Below are positions 34,685-43,489 of a stretch of 64,000 nt of DNA, piece by piece; within the stretch, counting starts at the first letter, position 1, and each line of letters begins with the position of its first letter. Position numbers and translations under genes: made by a program. This DNA is from Paraburkholderia metrosideri. GTDB lineage: Bacteria; Pseudomonadota; Gammaproteobacteria; Burkholderiales; Burkholderiaceae. The notes under the pieces were generated by a model. The model was not told where the DNA came from. It saw only the letters and a program-made list of their open reading frames with translations, and searched no databases. The stretch lies in NCBI RefSeq assembly GCF_904848625.1, contig NZ_CAJHCP010000002.1, positions 186,001 through 250,000 on the forward strand. Reading direction: 5' to 3'.

Positions 34685-35459
34685 AGCACTATTTTGGGAG
34701 CGACGGTCTGAGCAAAATTCGCTCTGCAGGCCGCCGAAGGAAGCGGTGGTTGTCAGACGAGGTCAGGAATGCATGAAGGAAAGAAACATACAGCCAAAAA
34801 GTCACTATGGGTGCAGGACGACTGTCATTGCGCGAAGCGGAGCCGCCGTAATCTAGCGAAATTCAGACAACCGTATAAAGTAAGGTCGGCTCAATTTTGG
34901 TAATTAGGAGATTGTTTGGTGCGACGCTCAAACCGGTGCGAATACGACAGCGTGCCCCGACGGGACGACATCGAATCCCAGCGGCTATTGCGTCTCGAAG
35001 TTAACTAAATCAGCAGATCGACGCAAAGTTAACTTTCTAAGCTCACGCCAATCTTGCACATGTAACTCTAGGCTTGCAGTTATCACATTATACTAACAGA
35101 TATATAGTTAGTATGACGAAGCGTTGTAACGGTTGAGGAGAGGGATTCCATCGCGTGTTTAATTAGAAAGTGCATATTTGTCAAGAGCGTGAAGAGCGCC
35201 GAAAAAGCTTGAGGTAGAGAGAGTGTATTGGTCGGATCCGCAAGGGGGATAGGCCATGCGCTTAACAGCTGAAATAGTTAACAACGGTCGCTTCCGTAGA
35301 TAGCGTCTGCGCTCTCGGGTCATGTCTCGAGAGCGCCAGACTACGCAAAATGACGCATATCGTTTCGCCTGCCTGCACCAATTTGCATGCTTGTATGACC
35401 CATGTCGATGTGCCTAGACTGTGCTCAACCGGGCCATATCTCGTAAGACAGGAGGCGAC
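34685..35459. other. Gene-poor AT-rich region with a small operator-like palindrome
   Basis: About 775 bases with no convincing gene. ATACTAAC/GTTAGTAT (35090-35097 and 35107-35114) forms an 8-bp inverted repeat around an AT spacer, typical of an operator. AAGTTAACT occurs twice within 35 bases near 35000-35035. CAGACAAC at 34866 followed by AAAGT recalls the transposon-end motif at 47.5 kb, but the match is weak. Confidence 0.4.
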
Positions 35460-35828
35460 ATGAAAAACGATGAACACACAATGGAATTGTTCGGATACCG
35501 GCCTCGGCGTTCGGATTTCGATCGCTCTACGACTGTTCAAGCTTCTGCGCGCGACCATTTTGACACTAAGTCGCGTCCAAAGCTCGAACCCGTGAACGGA
35601 TCGTGGGAGGTACGCCAAACGCAAGTTCACGCGGCACCGCGAGCGCTTTACCTGACTACCGTTATTGATTGTCTGAGCCGACGCGTTCTGGCATTCCGGA
35701 TAGACTTCGACCCGGCAACCAAGCATGCTACGGCTCTGCTTGTTGATGCCTTTGAAAAATATGGACTACCCGGAATTGTCTGGACCTATAACAGTGGATG
35801 CTTGGGGAGCGAAGAATCAACCAGCTGA
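35460..35828 (+). pseudogene. Fragment of a DDE/rve-type transposase
   Basis: 122 residues from an ATG with a strong AGGAGGCGAC site. The segment LYLTTVIDCLSRRVLAF, FDPATKHATALLVDAF, GLPGIVW is the start of an integrase-type catalytic domain. The expected second catalytic Asp (usually D-N-G-S) is replaced in TYNSGCLGSEE, and a stop follows nine residues later. It is therefore a truncated, inactive transposase or IS relic, even though the translation signal looks good. Confidence 0.6.
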
Positions 35829-36321
35829 TTTGGAGGAACGGAATCTGCGAACGAGCGTCCGCGGGTCATCGATCTCAAGATACTTGGTCGTTCCTCGGAA
35901 GCGTTCGGTACGTGGCAGAGGGCAGCGACAGGATTCGTCCAGTGTCGCGCTTAACGTCGTAGTCGACGACGCGTCCCGTCTCTACACAGAAGTTTAGAGA
36001 CTCGCTTCAATCTTCGCGTGCCTCTCTAAGTGAGGATTTCGCAAGCAGCGATTTCAGCTTTATTACATTTGAAGGAGGGCTGTTAGCGAAAACTTATATG
36101 CAGTGAGATCACTAGGCTTCGAAATCGTAGAGTTGTTGCTTGATCTACTGCAAAAAATGGCGCGGCCAGAATAGTCCGCGCAAAGTGAAAGCGGATGCCT
36201 CGTCGGGAAACGGAGCATCCGCTATTGTCGGCTCAGCAGGCAAACCGACCCTGTCCTTCGACGCGACAGATGGTGACCCTGATCGAGCCGTTTGTCAACC
36301 GTTCTCCGAAGGAGAAGGGAT
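35829..36321. other. Intergenic with a 9-bp hairpin
   Basis: About 490 bases without a recognised gene. AGCGGATGC/GCATCCGCT (36190-36198 and 36215-36223) with a 16-base loop is the main structure; no T run follows. It lies 100 bases upstream of the next gene and may be in its leader. Confidence 0.4.
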
Positions 36322-37338
36322 ATGTTTTCGTCTAATGTTTATGCTCGGGAATGTCAATCAGCCGCAGCGGACTTTACACATGTGACAACGGGGTTGGAGT
36401 TTGTGGCTCAGAATGCTTCACGACCGGTTTGCTGGCCAATGGCAGCCTCGCAGGAACCCGTCGCAGACGGCAGAGCCCGTCGACGCGGCCCTTATCGTCA
36501 AGAGTGTGCCTTCGACTGCCCAGTCGAGGTTGTGCTAATAGATGGGCCCGATTCACGCTCCCGAAAGCGTGCGATGTCTGGCGTTTTGCGATTTCTGGTG
36601 GAACATGGATCGTCAAACATGCGGTGCGATCAGGATCCAGCGCGAAAATGTTACATCCTCAAAGTAACGGGGAGGCAGAACTTCGATTTACGTCTGCGTA
36701 TGGTCTTGGCGGATCGCCGCTTTTCAGAAACCCGGTTTGTCGCCATAGATTCACCCGACGACCATTCTCAGTGTCTGTTCTCAACCGCCGCTCAGATAGC
36801 AAGGCTGGCTGCTCGTGGAGTCATCGTGGTCTGCGCTGTTGATCTTTCGCATGAGAGCGCCAAGACGTTGAAATTCGCGATTGAAACGCTTGGCATCAAA
36901 TTGAGGGAAATCCACTTGAAGTCCAGCGCTGAGAGTCAGGACTTCACGACGCAGATAGCGAAACGTGATTGCGAAAATATAACATGGAGGCACAACGCGG
37001 CCGTTGCTCTGCATCCCGCATCTTTCTCGCCAACGCCAGTTGTCCGGGGTCTGATGCGTTACCTCGCCGCGCGCAATCGAATCGGTATCCCTCGCCGTGT
37101 CCACGTCGATAACGTCCTCGACGCAAAAGTTGACGCGTTCACGGTGGTTCATTGGTGGATCAAAGTGGTTCAATCGTTGCAACGCATAGGCGTGGACTGT
37201 CCCGATGGGAGTGCTGCGACCTCTCGGCGTGTCGAGCATGCGGTCACCTACAAGGCGAGAGATTGCGCCATTCGTACCACAGTGCATCGCGAAGATTTTT
37301 TGGTCAACCGCGTCCTGCGGGAGCGTCGTTGGCGATAG
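36322..37338 (+). CDS. Unrecognised protein at the head of the Tn7-like module
   Basis: 338 residues from the ATG at 36322, which has a strong GAAGGAGAAGGG site. The protein is basic and alpha/beta in pattern (FDCPVEVVLIDGPD, RLAARGVIVVCAVDLSHES, AIETLGIKLREIHLKS, then GLMRYLAARNRIGIPRRVHV). No family recognised and no catalytic motif I can assign. It is on the same strand as the ParB-like and tns genes, 126 bases upstream, and has a similar moderate GC content, so it probably belongs to the element. Confidence 0.6.
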   Translation: MFSSNVYARECQSAAADFTHVTTGLEFVAQNASRPVCWPMAASQEPVADGRARRRGPYRQECAFDCPVEVVLIDGPDSRSRKRAMSGVLRFLVEHGSSNMRCDQDPARKCYILKVTGRQNFDLRLRMVLADRRFSETRFVAIDSPDDHSQCLFSTAAQIARLAARGVIVVCAVDLSHESAKTLKFAIETLGIKLREIHLKSSAESQDFTTQIAKRDCENITWRHNAAVALHPASFSPTPVVRGLMRYLAARNRIGIPRRVHVDNVLDAKVDAFTVVHWWIKVVQSLQRIGVDCPDGSAATSRRVEHAVTYKARDCAIRTTVHREDFLVNRVLRERRWR

Positions 37339-37464
37339 CGCGCAGATTCGTTTCATCTAGCTAGCAGGATGACGACCATAGGCCGAGTTGCCGACCCGTC
37401 CCCCGATCCTCAAGCCGGTAACATCGTTGCATTGTGAGTCTCCACAGTTTGTTGGCCGGCACCT

Positions 37465-38388
37465 TTGCCCGAGGACAATCGTTTTCTTGAGGCTGACGTT
37501 GCAAGAAAAATACTGCGGATGAGAAAGGGAGCGTCGACTAGCGAGAGGACGCAGGCTCTGGCAACGCGAGAAGGGATCCGCTTTAGATGTAAGCATGCTT
37601 ACGACCCAGCGGGCTCCGGTAGCGAAACGCGGATTGCTAGCAATAGGACAGCGCTCGATGCACTAGGTCCAATGTTCGAAGCTGAACGAGACGAACTCTT
37701 GAATGGTCGGAGAAACACAGGAGAACGGGAAATGAGCACTACTAAGGTGACCCACGTTGTTTTTGATTGCAAGGTAGCGGATCGAAAAATTTTGAGCGTC
37801 CCCATTGCGACAATCGAGTTTGCTCCATACAACCCGAAGGCTCGAACCGCAGATGGAAAAAAACTGAAGTATTTGATCGAAGTCATTAAGGTGTATGGAG
37901 TTCTCTACCCCCTACTGATTACTAGGGATCGCGAACTGGTCGATGGCCATCGTCGTTTAACTGCGTGCCTTACGCTTGGTTATACCCATGTCGACTGTAT
38001 CGTCCTTGATATGGAACGGGATAAGGCATTCACGGCCATTAACACAACACCCGAGAAGCTCGGCGGAAAGGGCTGGCTGGAAGTTGGCCGCGGAGGTGGA
38101 TATTTGCCCGAGCCACTGCGCGGACAATACAAAGAGCTTGCCTCCCTGGTCGGGGAATTTGGTATTGACCTTTTGATTCAGAAACGTCTTGGTCTGAACA
38201 TCCTGCAGTTGTGCAAGAGTGTCGCAAGTCTCGGCCTATCGCGTGGCTTGGCCGAAATTATTCTTCTGACCGCGAAGAATGGATTGACTAACAAAATCAA
38301 CGCCGAGCTTCGCGCCAAAAAGACTAGAGAGGAAAAGATGCAATCTCTTGAAGAGATTTTCGGTCGTGCCGCCAAGGGGATCGTCTGA
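37465..38388 (+). CDS. ParB/Srx-domain protein with a TnsA-like N-terminal module
   Basis: Up to 307 residues if read from the TTG at 37465; ATG at 37519 or 37732 are alternatives. Residues 95-175 are a ParB/Srx fold: ILSVPIATIEFAPYNPKART, VLYPLLITRDRELVDGHRRL (the DGHRR box) and an IVLDMERDKAFTAIN helix. The C-terminal 110 residues are helical (LAEIILLTAKNGLTNKI). Residues 17-80 align with the first 70 residues of TnsA in the next gene (LRMRK, then GSGSETR against GSGTKTR at the same spacing). ParB-fold proteins bind DNA and can use CTP. Its place just before tnsA suggests a role in target choice or element maintenance. Confidence 0.75.
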   Translation: MPEDNRFLEADVARKILRMRKGASTSERTQALATREGIRFRCKHAYDPAGSGSETRIASNRTALDALGPMFEAERDELLNGRRNTGEREMSTTKVTHVVFDCKVADRKILSVPIATIEFAPYNPKARTADGKKLKYLIEVIKVYGVLYPLLITRDRELVDGHRRLTACLTLGYTHVDCIVLDMERDKAFTAINTTPEKLGGKGWLEVGRGGGYLPEPLRGQYKELASLVGEFGIDLLIQKRLGLNILQLCKSVASLGLSRGLAEIILLTAKNGLTNKINAELRAKKTREEKMQSLEEIFGRAAKGIV

Positions 38389-38488
38389 CCCACCAGGGCG
38401 AGAAATATATCTTTAGTGAACGGGACGTCGAGCGCGTGGCTCGCGCGCTCAGATGCAATCCGAAGACAGGATCGTGCTGGAGGTTAAA

Positions 38489-38716
38489 ATGACAACACGA
38501 ACAATTCGAATGCCAAGAGGAATACCCGCATCGATTAACAATCGCATCCCGCGACAGGAGGTCGGTTATGTCGACGAGAACGCTGAGAATGAAGAAGCAC
38601 GCTCTTCATCGAAAGCTCAACGAGCAGGCGCGTGCGAAGAAAGCAGGCGCGTATTTGCGCTGGTTTCACACGCGGGATATGCCCGGCTCAGGAACCAAGA
38701 CTCGATTGGTATGTGA
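38489..38716 (+). CDS. Possible short leader ORF overlapping tnsA
   Basis: A 75-codon frame starting MTTRTIRMPRG after a strong CTGGAGG site. Its first eight residues resemble the start of TnsA (MSTRTLRM). From 38568 it overlaps tnsA in another frame, so its last 50 residues are unlikely to be meaningful. It may be a leader peptide, or the remains of a duplicated tnsA start. Confidence 0.35.
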   Translation: MTTRTIRMPRGIPASINNRIPRQEVGYVDENAENEEARSSSKAQRAGACEESRRVFALVSHAGYARLRNQDSIGM

Positions 38717-39389
38717 GAAAGCAGCTGCGGATGAACTGCATCTGATGTCCGACGCGGAACATGCGGCGTTCCTAGAGGCGTGGTGGCGCGACGATGTTTT
38801 GACGATCTTCGACCAGTACGCTCTCGACAGAGAAAAAACGCAACGTGCAGCACTCTCCGTCAACGTCGATCATCCCAGATACGATGGTCGATCCGAATCA
38901 GCGGTACTAAGCACTGATTTAGTACTCAATGTTCGACGCGGCAGCACGTACATAAGGGAAGCGAATTCAGTTAAGTCGGCACGTTCGAATGCGAGTGAGA
39001 CGCTTACACGTATGCAGTTGATCGAACGCCGGATGTGGGAGAACGAGGGAGCGATCTACCGGTTGGTCACAGCTAACGGCATGCATGCAAATCGGTCGAA
39101 AAATCTGGCTTGGATTTTCCGGGCTCACAACGATACAGTCGGGAGGCAGCTATCGGATTTCGAGTTGATAGCTCGGCGGGAAATTCTCCGATTTTTTCGA
39201 AGGCGAAAAGACGTGCGCGTGGTTGACGCTTGCCGGTACGTCGATCACACCTTCGAACTGGCTTCGGGTACAGCTGTTCAAGCCTTTCGGCAGCTCGCCG
39301 GCGCCAAATATTTAGCGTTCAGTCTAAACGTTCCCGATCCTATTCAGCTGTCATTTAGTGAGATTTGGAGGCCGAAAAGGAATGCTTAG
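38568..39389 (+). CDS. tnsA: TnsA-like transposon endonuclease
   Basis: 273 residues; the ATG follows AGGAGGTCGG. TnsA cuts the 5' strands at transposon ends so that the element is excised rather than copied. The nuclease core is seen as DVLTIFDQYALDRE, STDLVLN (Asp117) and EANSVKSA (Lys136), the Asp and Lys of the restriction-enzyme-like site; the C-terminal part has the WENEGAIYRLVT segment followed by a helical TnsC-interaction region. The first 70 residues (LRMKKHALHRK ... PGSGTKTRL) are shared with the ParB-like protein just upstream. It is followed 29 bases later by tnsB. Confidence 0.85.
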   Translation: MSTRTLRMKKHALHRKLNEQARAKKAGAYLRWFHTRDMPGSGTKTRLVCEKAAADELHLMSDAEHAAFLEAWWRDDVLTIFDQYALDREKTQRAALSVNVDHPRYDGRSESAVLSTDLVLNVRRGSTYIREANSVKSARSNASETLTRMQLIERRMWENEGAIYRLVTANGMHANRSKNLAWIFRAHNDTVGRQLSDFELIARREILRFFRRRKDVRVVDACRYVDHTFELASGTAVQAFRQLAGAKYLAFSLNVPDPIQLSFSEIWRPKRNA

Positions 39390-39418
39390 CGCTTTGATGA
39401 AACAATGCGGAGAATGCC

Positions 39419-41857
39419 GTGCTAATGAAATCCATATATCCGTCACCGCTTGCCGTGTGCGACGTTTTAAAAGAACGGTTTGGTAAGACCGTTTACATCG
39501 TCCTTAAGACGGGGAAGGGATCGCGTTGGACGCATCTCATCGATATTGAACATGATAAGAAATCAAGCAGGAATCGTAAGGCGTTACCCATAAAGCAGAA
39601 AACGGATGAGTTGATGGATCGCCTATCTGAGCAATATAGAAAATTAGACGCGCTCGATCGATTGAATAAGTTGCCAACCGACGTGTCAGATAGGCGTAGC
39701 ATACATCCATTCGAATTGTCGAACAGATCGGATAAATATAGGGAGATATTGCTTGACCCGACAAAGTCAAAAGGCTGGAAACTTATCGCTGGCCTGCTGA
39801 CCTTCGACCTGCCTTTGAACGAAAAGGGCGAGGCGCCCGAGCCGTCATATTACGGAGACGAATTCGAAGCATTAATTCTACCTGAGACTCGTCGAAAACG
39901 CATATTGCGCTACTGCGAACATTCAAAAATATCTGAAGATACGGTATATCGAACGTTCCGTCGCTACTGTCAGCAAGGACTAACTCCTGCAGCCGCCGCT
40001 GATGACTATGATCTGAGTGGGAGAAGAAATCAGCAGAGGGAATGGAAATCCCGACCGGGCAAGGATCCTCGGCGTAGGAAGTTCGGCGCGTCCGCGTGTG
40101 ATCAAGAGGTTCGGCGGCTCATTGCATTGGCTGCAGACTACTACTACTCATTCCAGTACGGAAAGGGGAAGAGATCCCAGAAGACACTTGAGCAGGCGTT
40201 GAACTGGCTACGTGCGACTTTCCTACGGGACAGGGTCGTGTACAACGAAAAAGGGGAAATGGTCGAGCTTAGGTTGAGTAGTCGAATTGTCATCACGGTC
40301 AGGCAGTTGCAATATTACATACTGAAAAATTTTACATACGAGGACCGGCGTATTCATAAGGTCGGTCTTAAGCAATATCTACTTCATGAGCGACCACTAA
40401 AAGGTCAATTGCGAACAACGAAGGGACCGGGAGAACGGTTTCATATCGACGCGACTGTCCTTGACATCTATCTGGTTGGCGAGATTCTGCGAACGAAAGT
40501 TATTGGTCGACCAGTTTTGTATCTAGTAATTGACGATTACTCTGGAATGGCCGTCGGATTTCATCTCACATTCGATCCACCATGTTGGGATGGGGCAATG
40601 ATGGCGCTTGTGAACGCGATCAGTCCGAAGGTCGAATTCTGCAGGTCATTAGATATTTATATTCGCGAGGAACAGTGGCCCGCTTGCCGCCTCTGCGAGG
40701 GCATATATGCGGATCAGGGGGAGGTCAGTAGCGTTCACAAAGCGCACCCATTAATTTCTCACTACCGCGTGAACGTGTCGAATGCGCCTGCTTATCGTCC
40801 AGATCTTCGCAGCGTGATGGAGCGGCGTTTTGGGATTATTCCAGCAATCTGGAACTCGCTTGTTCCAGGAATAGTAGAGAAAAGCTCATTCGATCGTGGA
40901 GTCTCACATCCTGCGTACCACGCGGCGCTCGATCTGAAACAGCTTCGGCGGGTCATTTGCCACTCATTGCTGAGCTACAACACTCGCGTAATTCGCGGCT
41001 ATCCAACTCCTGCAAAAATGATTGAACGGGAGCTTGCGCCGACGCCGCTCAATCTTTGGAAGTATGGAACGGAGATTAACGGATGCGGAAGGCACGTTGC
41101 TGTAGACGAGTTTCGGGCCAAGGTTATGCCAAAAACAACAGTTTCAATCGATGCTCAGGGAATACTGCATAACCATCTGCACTATGAATGTCCGACGTTT
41201 GATCTCGTCGAACGTCAAGCAATGTTCCGCGCGGAGGGAACCGAGACAAAAGTTGAAATCACATTCGACTCTACCGACAACAGTAGTATTCAGATACTCG
41301 GTTTGGGTGAGCCGATCACGTGCCCGATTTCGGAACACGACGTCGGAAACTTGCAGGGCGTTACATACCAAGAACAGAGTCTCGGGAAAGACCTTGATGC
41401 AACCGCTCGCGGAATGGCTAAAGAAGCGGGTGAACCTGAGCGTGCTAAGACTGATTACAACATCTCGGAAATCGCGAGGGAAGCGACATCGAAGACGGCG
41501 AAGGCCTTGCGCGAGGCAGGTAAGACCCGTCCTGACATCAAGGATATGGATGAAATGCGTAGCGTCGAGCGATCGATGAGTAAAGGTTTGTTGGAAAAAT
41601 ATGCATCGAAGGATGCCGAGAAAACTAGGCGGAACAGAAAGACTGGTGCTTCTTTCAAAAATTTCATCCAGAAGATCGTGCAAGGCTCCCGCGTGGGCGT
41701 CCCTGTAGAGCAAGAGGAAACGTATGACGAAGAAGGAGACGTTTATGAGAAGTCTTTAAATGAAACGAACGTGCCTTCAGGCGAAATTAGCAGGATGACC
41801 TCCAAAGAGCTACGCGAGAAGCGTGCGAGGGAGTTGCTCGAGGAACAGGACAGATAG
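39419..41857 (+). CDS. tnsB: TnsB-like DDE transposase
   Basis: 812 residues with a GTG at 39419 spaced six bases from GGAG; an ATG lies two codons later. TnsB binds the end repeats and joins the 3' ends to target DNA. DNA-binding helical domains fill about 130-320. The rve catalytic domain has Asp344 (RFHIDAT), Asp432 (YADQGEV) and Glu468 (VMERRFG), the complete DDE triad. A beta-barrel domain and a long charged C-terminal helix (about 650-812) follow, the latter probably the TnsC-contact tail. It is longer than Tn7 TnsB (about 700 residues). It ends ten bases before tnsC. Confidence 0.9.
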   Translation: MLMKSIYPSPLAVCDVLKERFGKTVYIVLKTGKGSRWTHLIDIEHDKKSSRNRKALPIKQKTDELMDRLSEQYRKLDALDRLNKLPTDVSDRRSIHPFELSNRSDKYREILLDPTKSKGWKLIAGLLTFDLPLNEKGEAPEPSYYGDEFEALILPETRRKRILRYCEHSKISEDTVYRTFRRYCQQGLTPAAAADDYDLSGRRNQQREWKSRPGKDPRRRKFGASACDQEVRRLIALAADYYYSFQYGKGKRSQKTLEQALNWLRATFLRDRVVYNEKGEMVELRLSSRIVITVRQLQYYILKNFTYEDRRIHKVGLKQYLLHERPLKGQLRTTKGPGERFHIDATVLDIYLVGEILRTKVIGRPVLYLVIDDYSGMAVGFHLTFDPPCWDGAMMALVNAISPKVEFCRSLDIYIREEQWPACRLCEGIYADQGEVSSVHKAHPLISHYRVNVSNAPAYRPDLRSVMERRFGIIPAIWNSLVPGIVEKSSFDRGVSHPAYHAALDLKQLRRVICHSLLSYNTRVIRGYPTPAKMIERELAPTPLNLWKYGTEINGCGRHVAVDEFRAKVMPKTTVSIDAQGILHNHLHYECPTFDLVERQAMFRAEGTETKVEITFDSTDNSSIQILGLGEPITCPISEHDVGNLQGVTYQEQSLGKDLDATARGMAKEAGEPERAKTDYNISEIAREATSKTAKALREAGKTRPDIKDMDEMRSVERSMSKGLLEKYASKDAEKTRRNRKTGASFKNFIQKIVQGSRVGVPVEQEETYDEEGDVYEKSLNETNVPSGEISRMTSKELREKRARELLEEQDR

Positions 41858-41866
41858 GAGCACATC

Positions 41867-43414
41867 ATGAGCATCAACGAAGCGGTTGCGAAGGTAATTT
41901 CAGGTAAGAAGTCGAACCAAACTGAACACATTAAGCAGTGCATTGAGTCAGTTGAGGCGCGGTACTACAACGGAGATGATCTATTGCCAGAATATCGAAA
42001 AAATCCCTTGATCTCTGCACTCGGTCCCGTTTGGGACAAACGGTCGATCCTGAAGGCGCTTGATGTGCCTATTGCGTTTTCAGAGGATGAGCGGTGTAGG
42101 TCAGAAGAGTATCGCTTGCATGCCGTCGGAAGACTATCCCGATTTGTACTGGCGCTGCCCGCACATCTCGACGTGGTTAGCACGATACAGCTCATTGTGC
42201 GACAGCATTACATCGGAGTGAATATCGGGGACGAATATGTGCAAGGCATCAAGGACCGTTATCTTGCGAATCAAGATGGGGAGCTTGCCCCAATCTATCC
42301 TCACGAGCGCTCGCATGCCTATTGTGCGGGCGTATTTGGACTTTCTGGCAGCGGGAAGACAACGGCCTTAGAGTCCGCACTCCGGCTATTGCCGAAGGTG
42401 ATCCACCATGAGGATTATGGTTTGAACCAGGTAGTATGGGTAAAGGTGGACTGTCCTAAGGATGCTAGCTTGAAGGGCACGCTCAAACTCTTGATACTAG
42501 AGTTTGATCGCTTGCTCGGAACTGACTACACGGCGGAAACAGGGGCGCGAGCGACGCTGGCCGATTACGCGAATAAGCTGCACCGTATTTCGAAGCGGCA
42601 TCAGACGGGTCTTATTGTGATCGACGAAATGCAGAACGCGCTGCAGGCGGTTGTGCGGAACGACCCACTATTCGATTTTTTTGTCAATCTGACTAACGTG
42701 GTTAAAATTCCGGTCATTGTCAGCGGAACACCAAAAGCGGCTCAGCTGTTCCGGAAGACGCTGCGATCGGCGCGACGTATCAGCAGTCAAGGCGTAATAA
42801 CCTGGGACGGAATGCGGAATGAGGATGACTGGCGCCGATTCTGTAATCAGTTGCAGAAGTATCAGTGGCTCGCTAATCCTGGTCCCCTTTCTGATGAGTT
42901 GCGACAGTATTTGTCATTCTTGACTCAATGGCTACCCGGCGTTGCGGTGCCTCTGTTCCAGTTAGCACAGTACGCAGCAATCTCCTCTGGCGCGGAGAGG
43001 CTTACCAAAAGGTTGGTTGGGGATGTGTTCGATGAAAAGATGGTTTCATTGAGGCCGATGATGAACGCTATCCGCTCCGGGGATAAAGCGCGGATGATTG
43101 CATATGACGATTTGTTGGGCGACACACTCAACGACATCGTTGAATCGATAGAAGCCGAAGCGAGGCGGCATGGCAATCAAGAGCTGGCGATGGAGCACGA
43201 TAAGAATGAGTCCGCGATCAGTGCGGTATCGAGACTGTTGCTCCTCGGAGTACCAGAGGATTTGGCGTCGTCGCTTGTGAACGCAGTGCAAAAGGAATAC
43301 CCGAGGGCATCATCTCAGGACCTAAGTAATGAAGCAGCACGACGGTTCTACCAGAAGAAGGCTCCCGCAGATTCGCTGAAGGGAGCTGTTGGGGAACCGC
43401 TGGTCTGCGAGTAA
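41867..43414 (+). CDS. tnsC: TnsC-like AAA+ transposition regulator
   Basis: 515 residues; the ATG follows AGGAG with good spacing. TnsC is the ATPase that links the target selector to the TnsAB transposase. Walker A is GLSGSGKT (about 158-165), Walker B LIVIDEMQN (about 249-257), and a sensor region IPVIVSGTPKAAQLF follows. The helical C-terminal third would contact TnsA and TnsB. Length is close to Tn7 TnsC (555). Adjacent genes are tnsB (ten bases upstream) and a TniQ gene (75 bases downstream). Confidence 0.9.
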   Translation: MSINEAVAKVISGKKSNQTEHIKQCIESVEARYYNGDDLLPEYRKNPLISALGPVWDKRSILKALDVPIAFSEDERCRSEEYRLHAVGRLSRFVLALPAHLDVVSTIQLIVRQHYIGVNIGDEYVQGIKDRYLANQDGELAPIYPHERSHAYCAGVFGLSGSGKTTALESALRLLPKVIHHEDYGLNQVVWVKVDCPKDASLKGTLKLLILEFDRLLGTDYTAETGARATLADYANKLHRISKRHQTGLIVIDEMQNALQAVVRNDPLFDFFVNLTNVVKIPVIVSGTPKAAQLFRKTLRSARRISSQGVITWDGMRNEDDWRRFCNQLQKYQWLANPGPLSDELRQYLSFLTQWLPGVAVPLFQLAQYAAISSGAERLTKRLVGDVFDEKMVSLRPMMNAIRSGDKARMIAYDDLLGDTLNDIVESIEAEARRHGNQELAMEHDKNESAISAVSRLLLLGVPEDLASSLVNAVQKEYPRASSQDLSNEAARRFYQKKAPADSLKGAVGEPLVCE

Positions 43415-43489
43415 GAGTTCCTAGGGTCACCAAGCGAATCTCGTTTTGACTGCATTCGACTCCAAACCTTGACAGCTGAGAGATTTGCT

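Noticed and set aside
34866-34892. Possible opposite end of the Tn7-like element (CAGACAAC followed by AAAGT)
   Set aside because: Only part of the repeat core is present, with inserted bases and no second copy nearby; too weak to call.
38411-38426. CTTTAGTGAACG shared with the third end repeat at 47514
   Set aside because: A 12-base match outside the conserved core of the repeat, with no other support; it may be chance.
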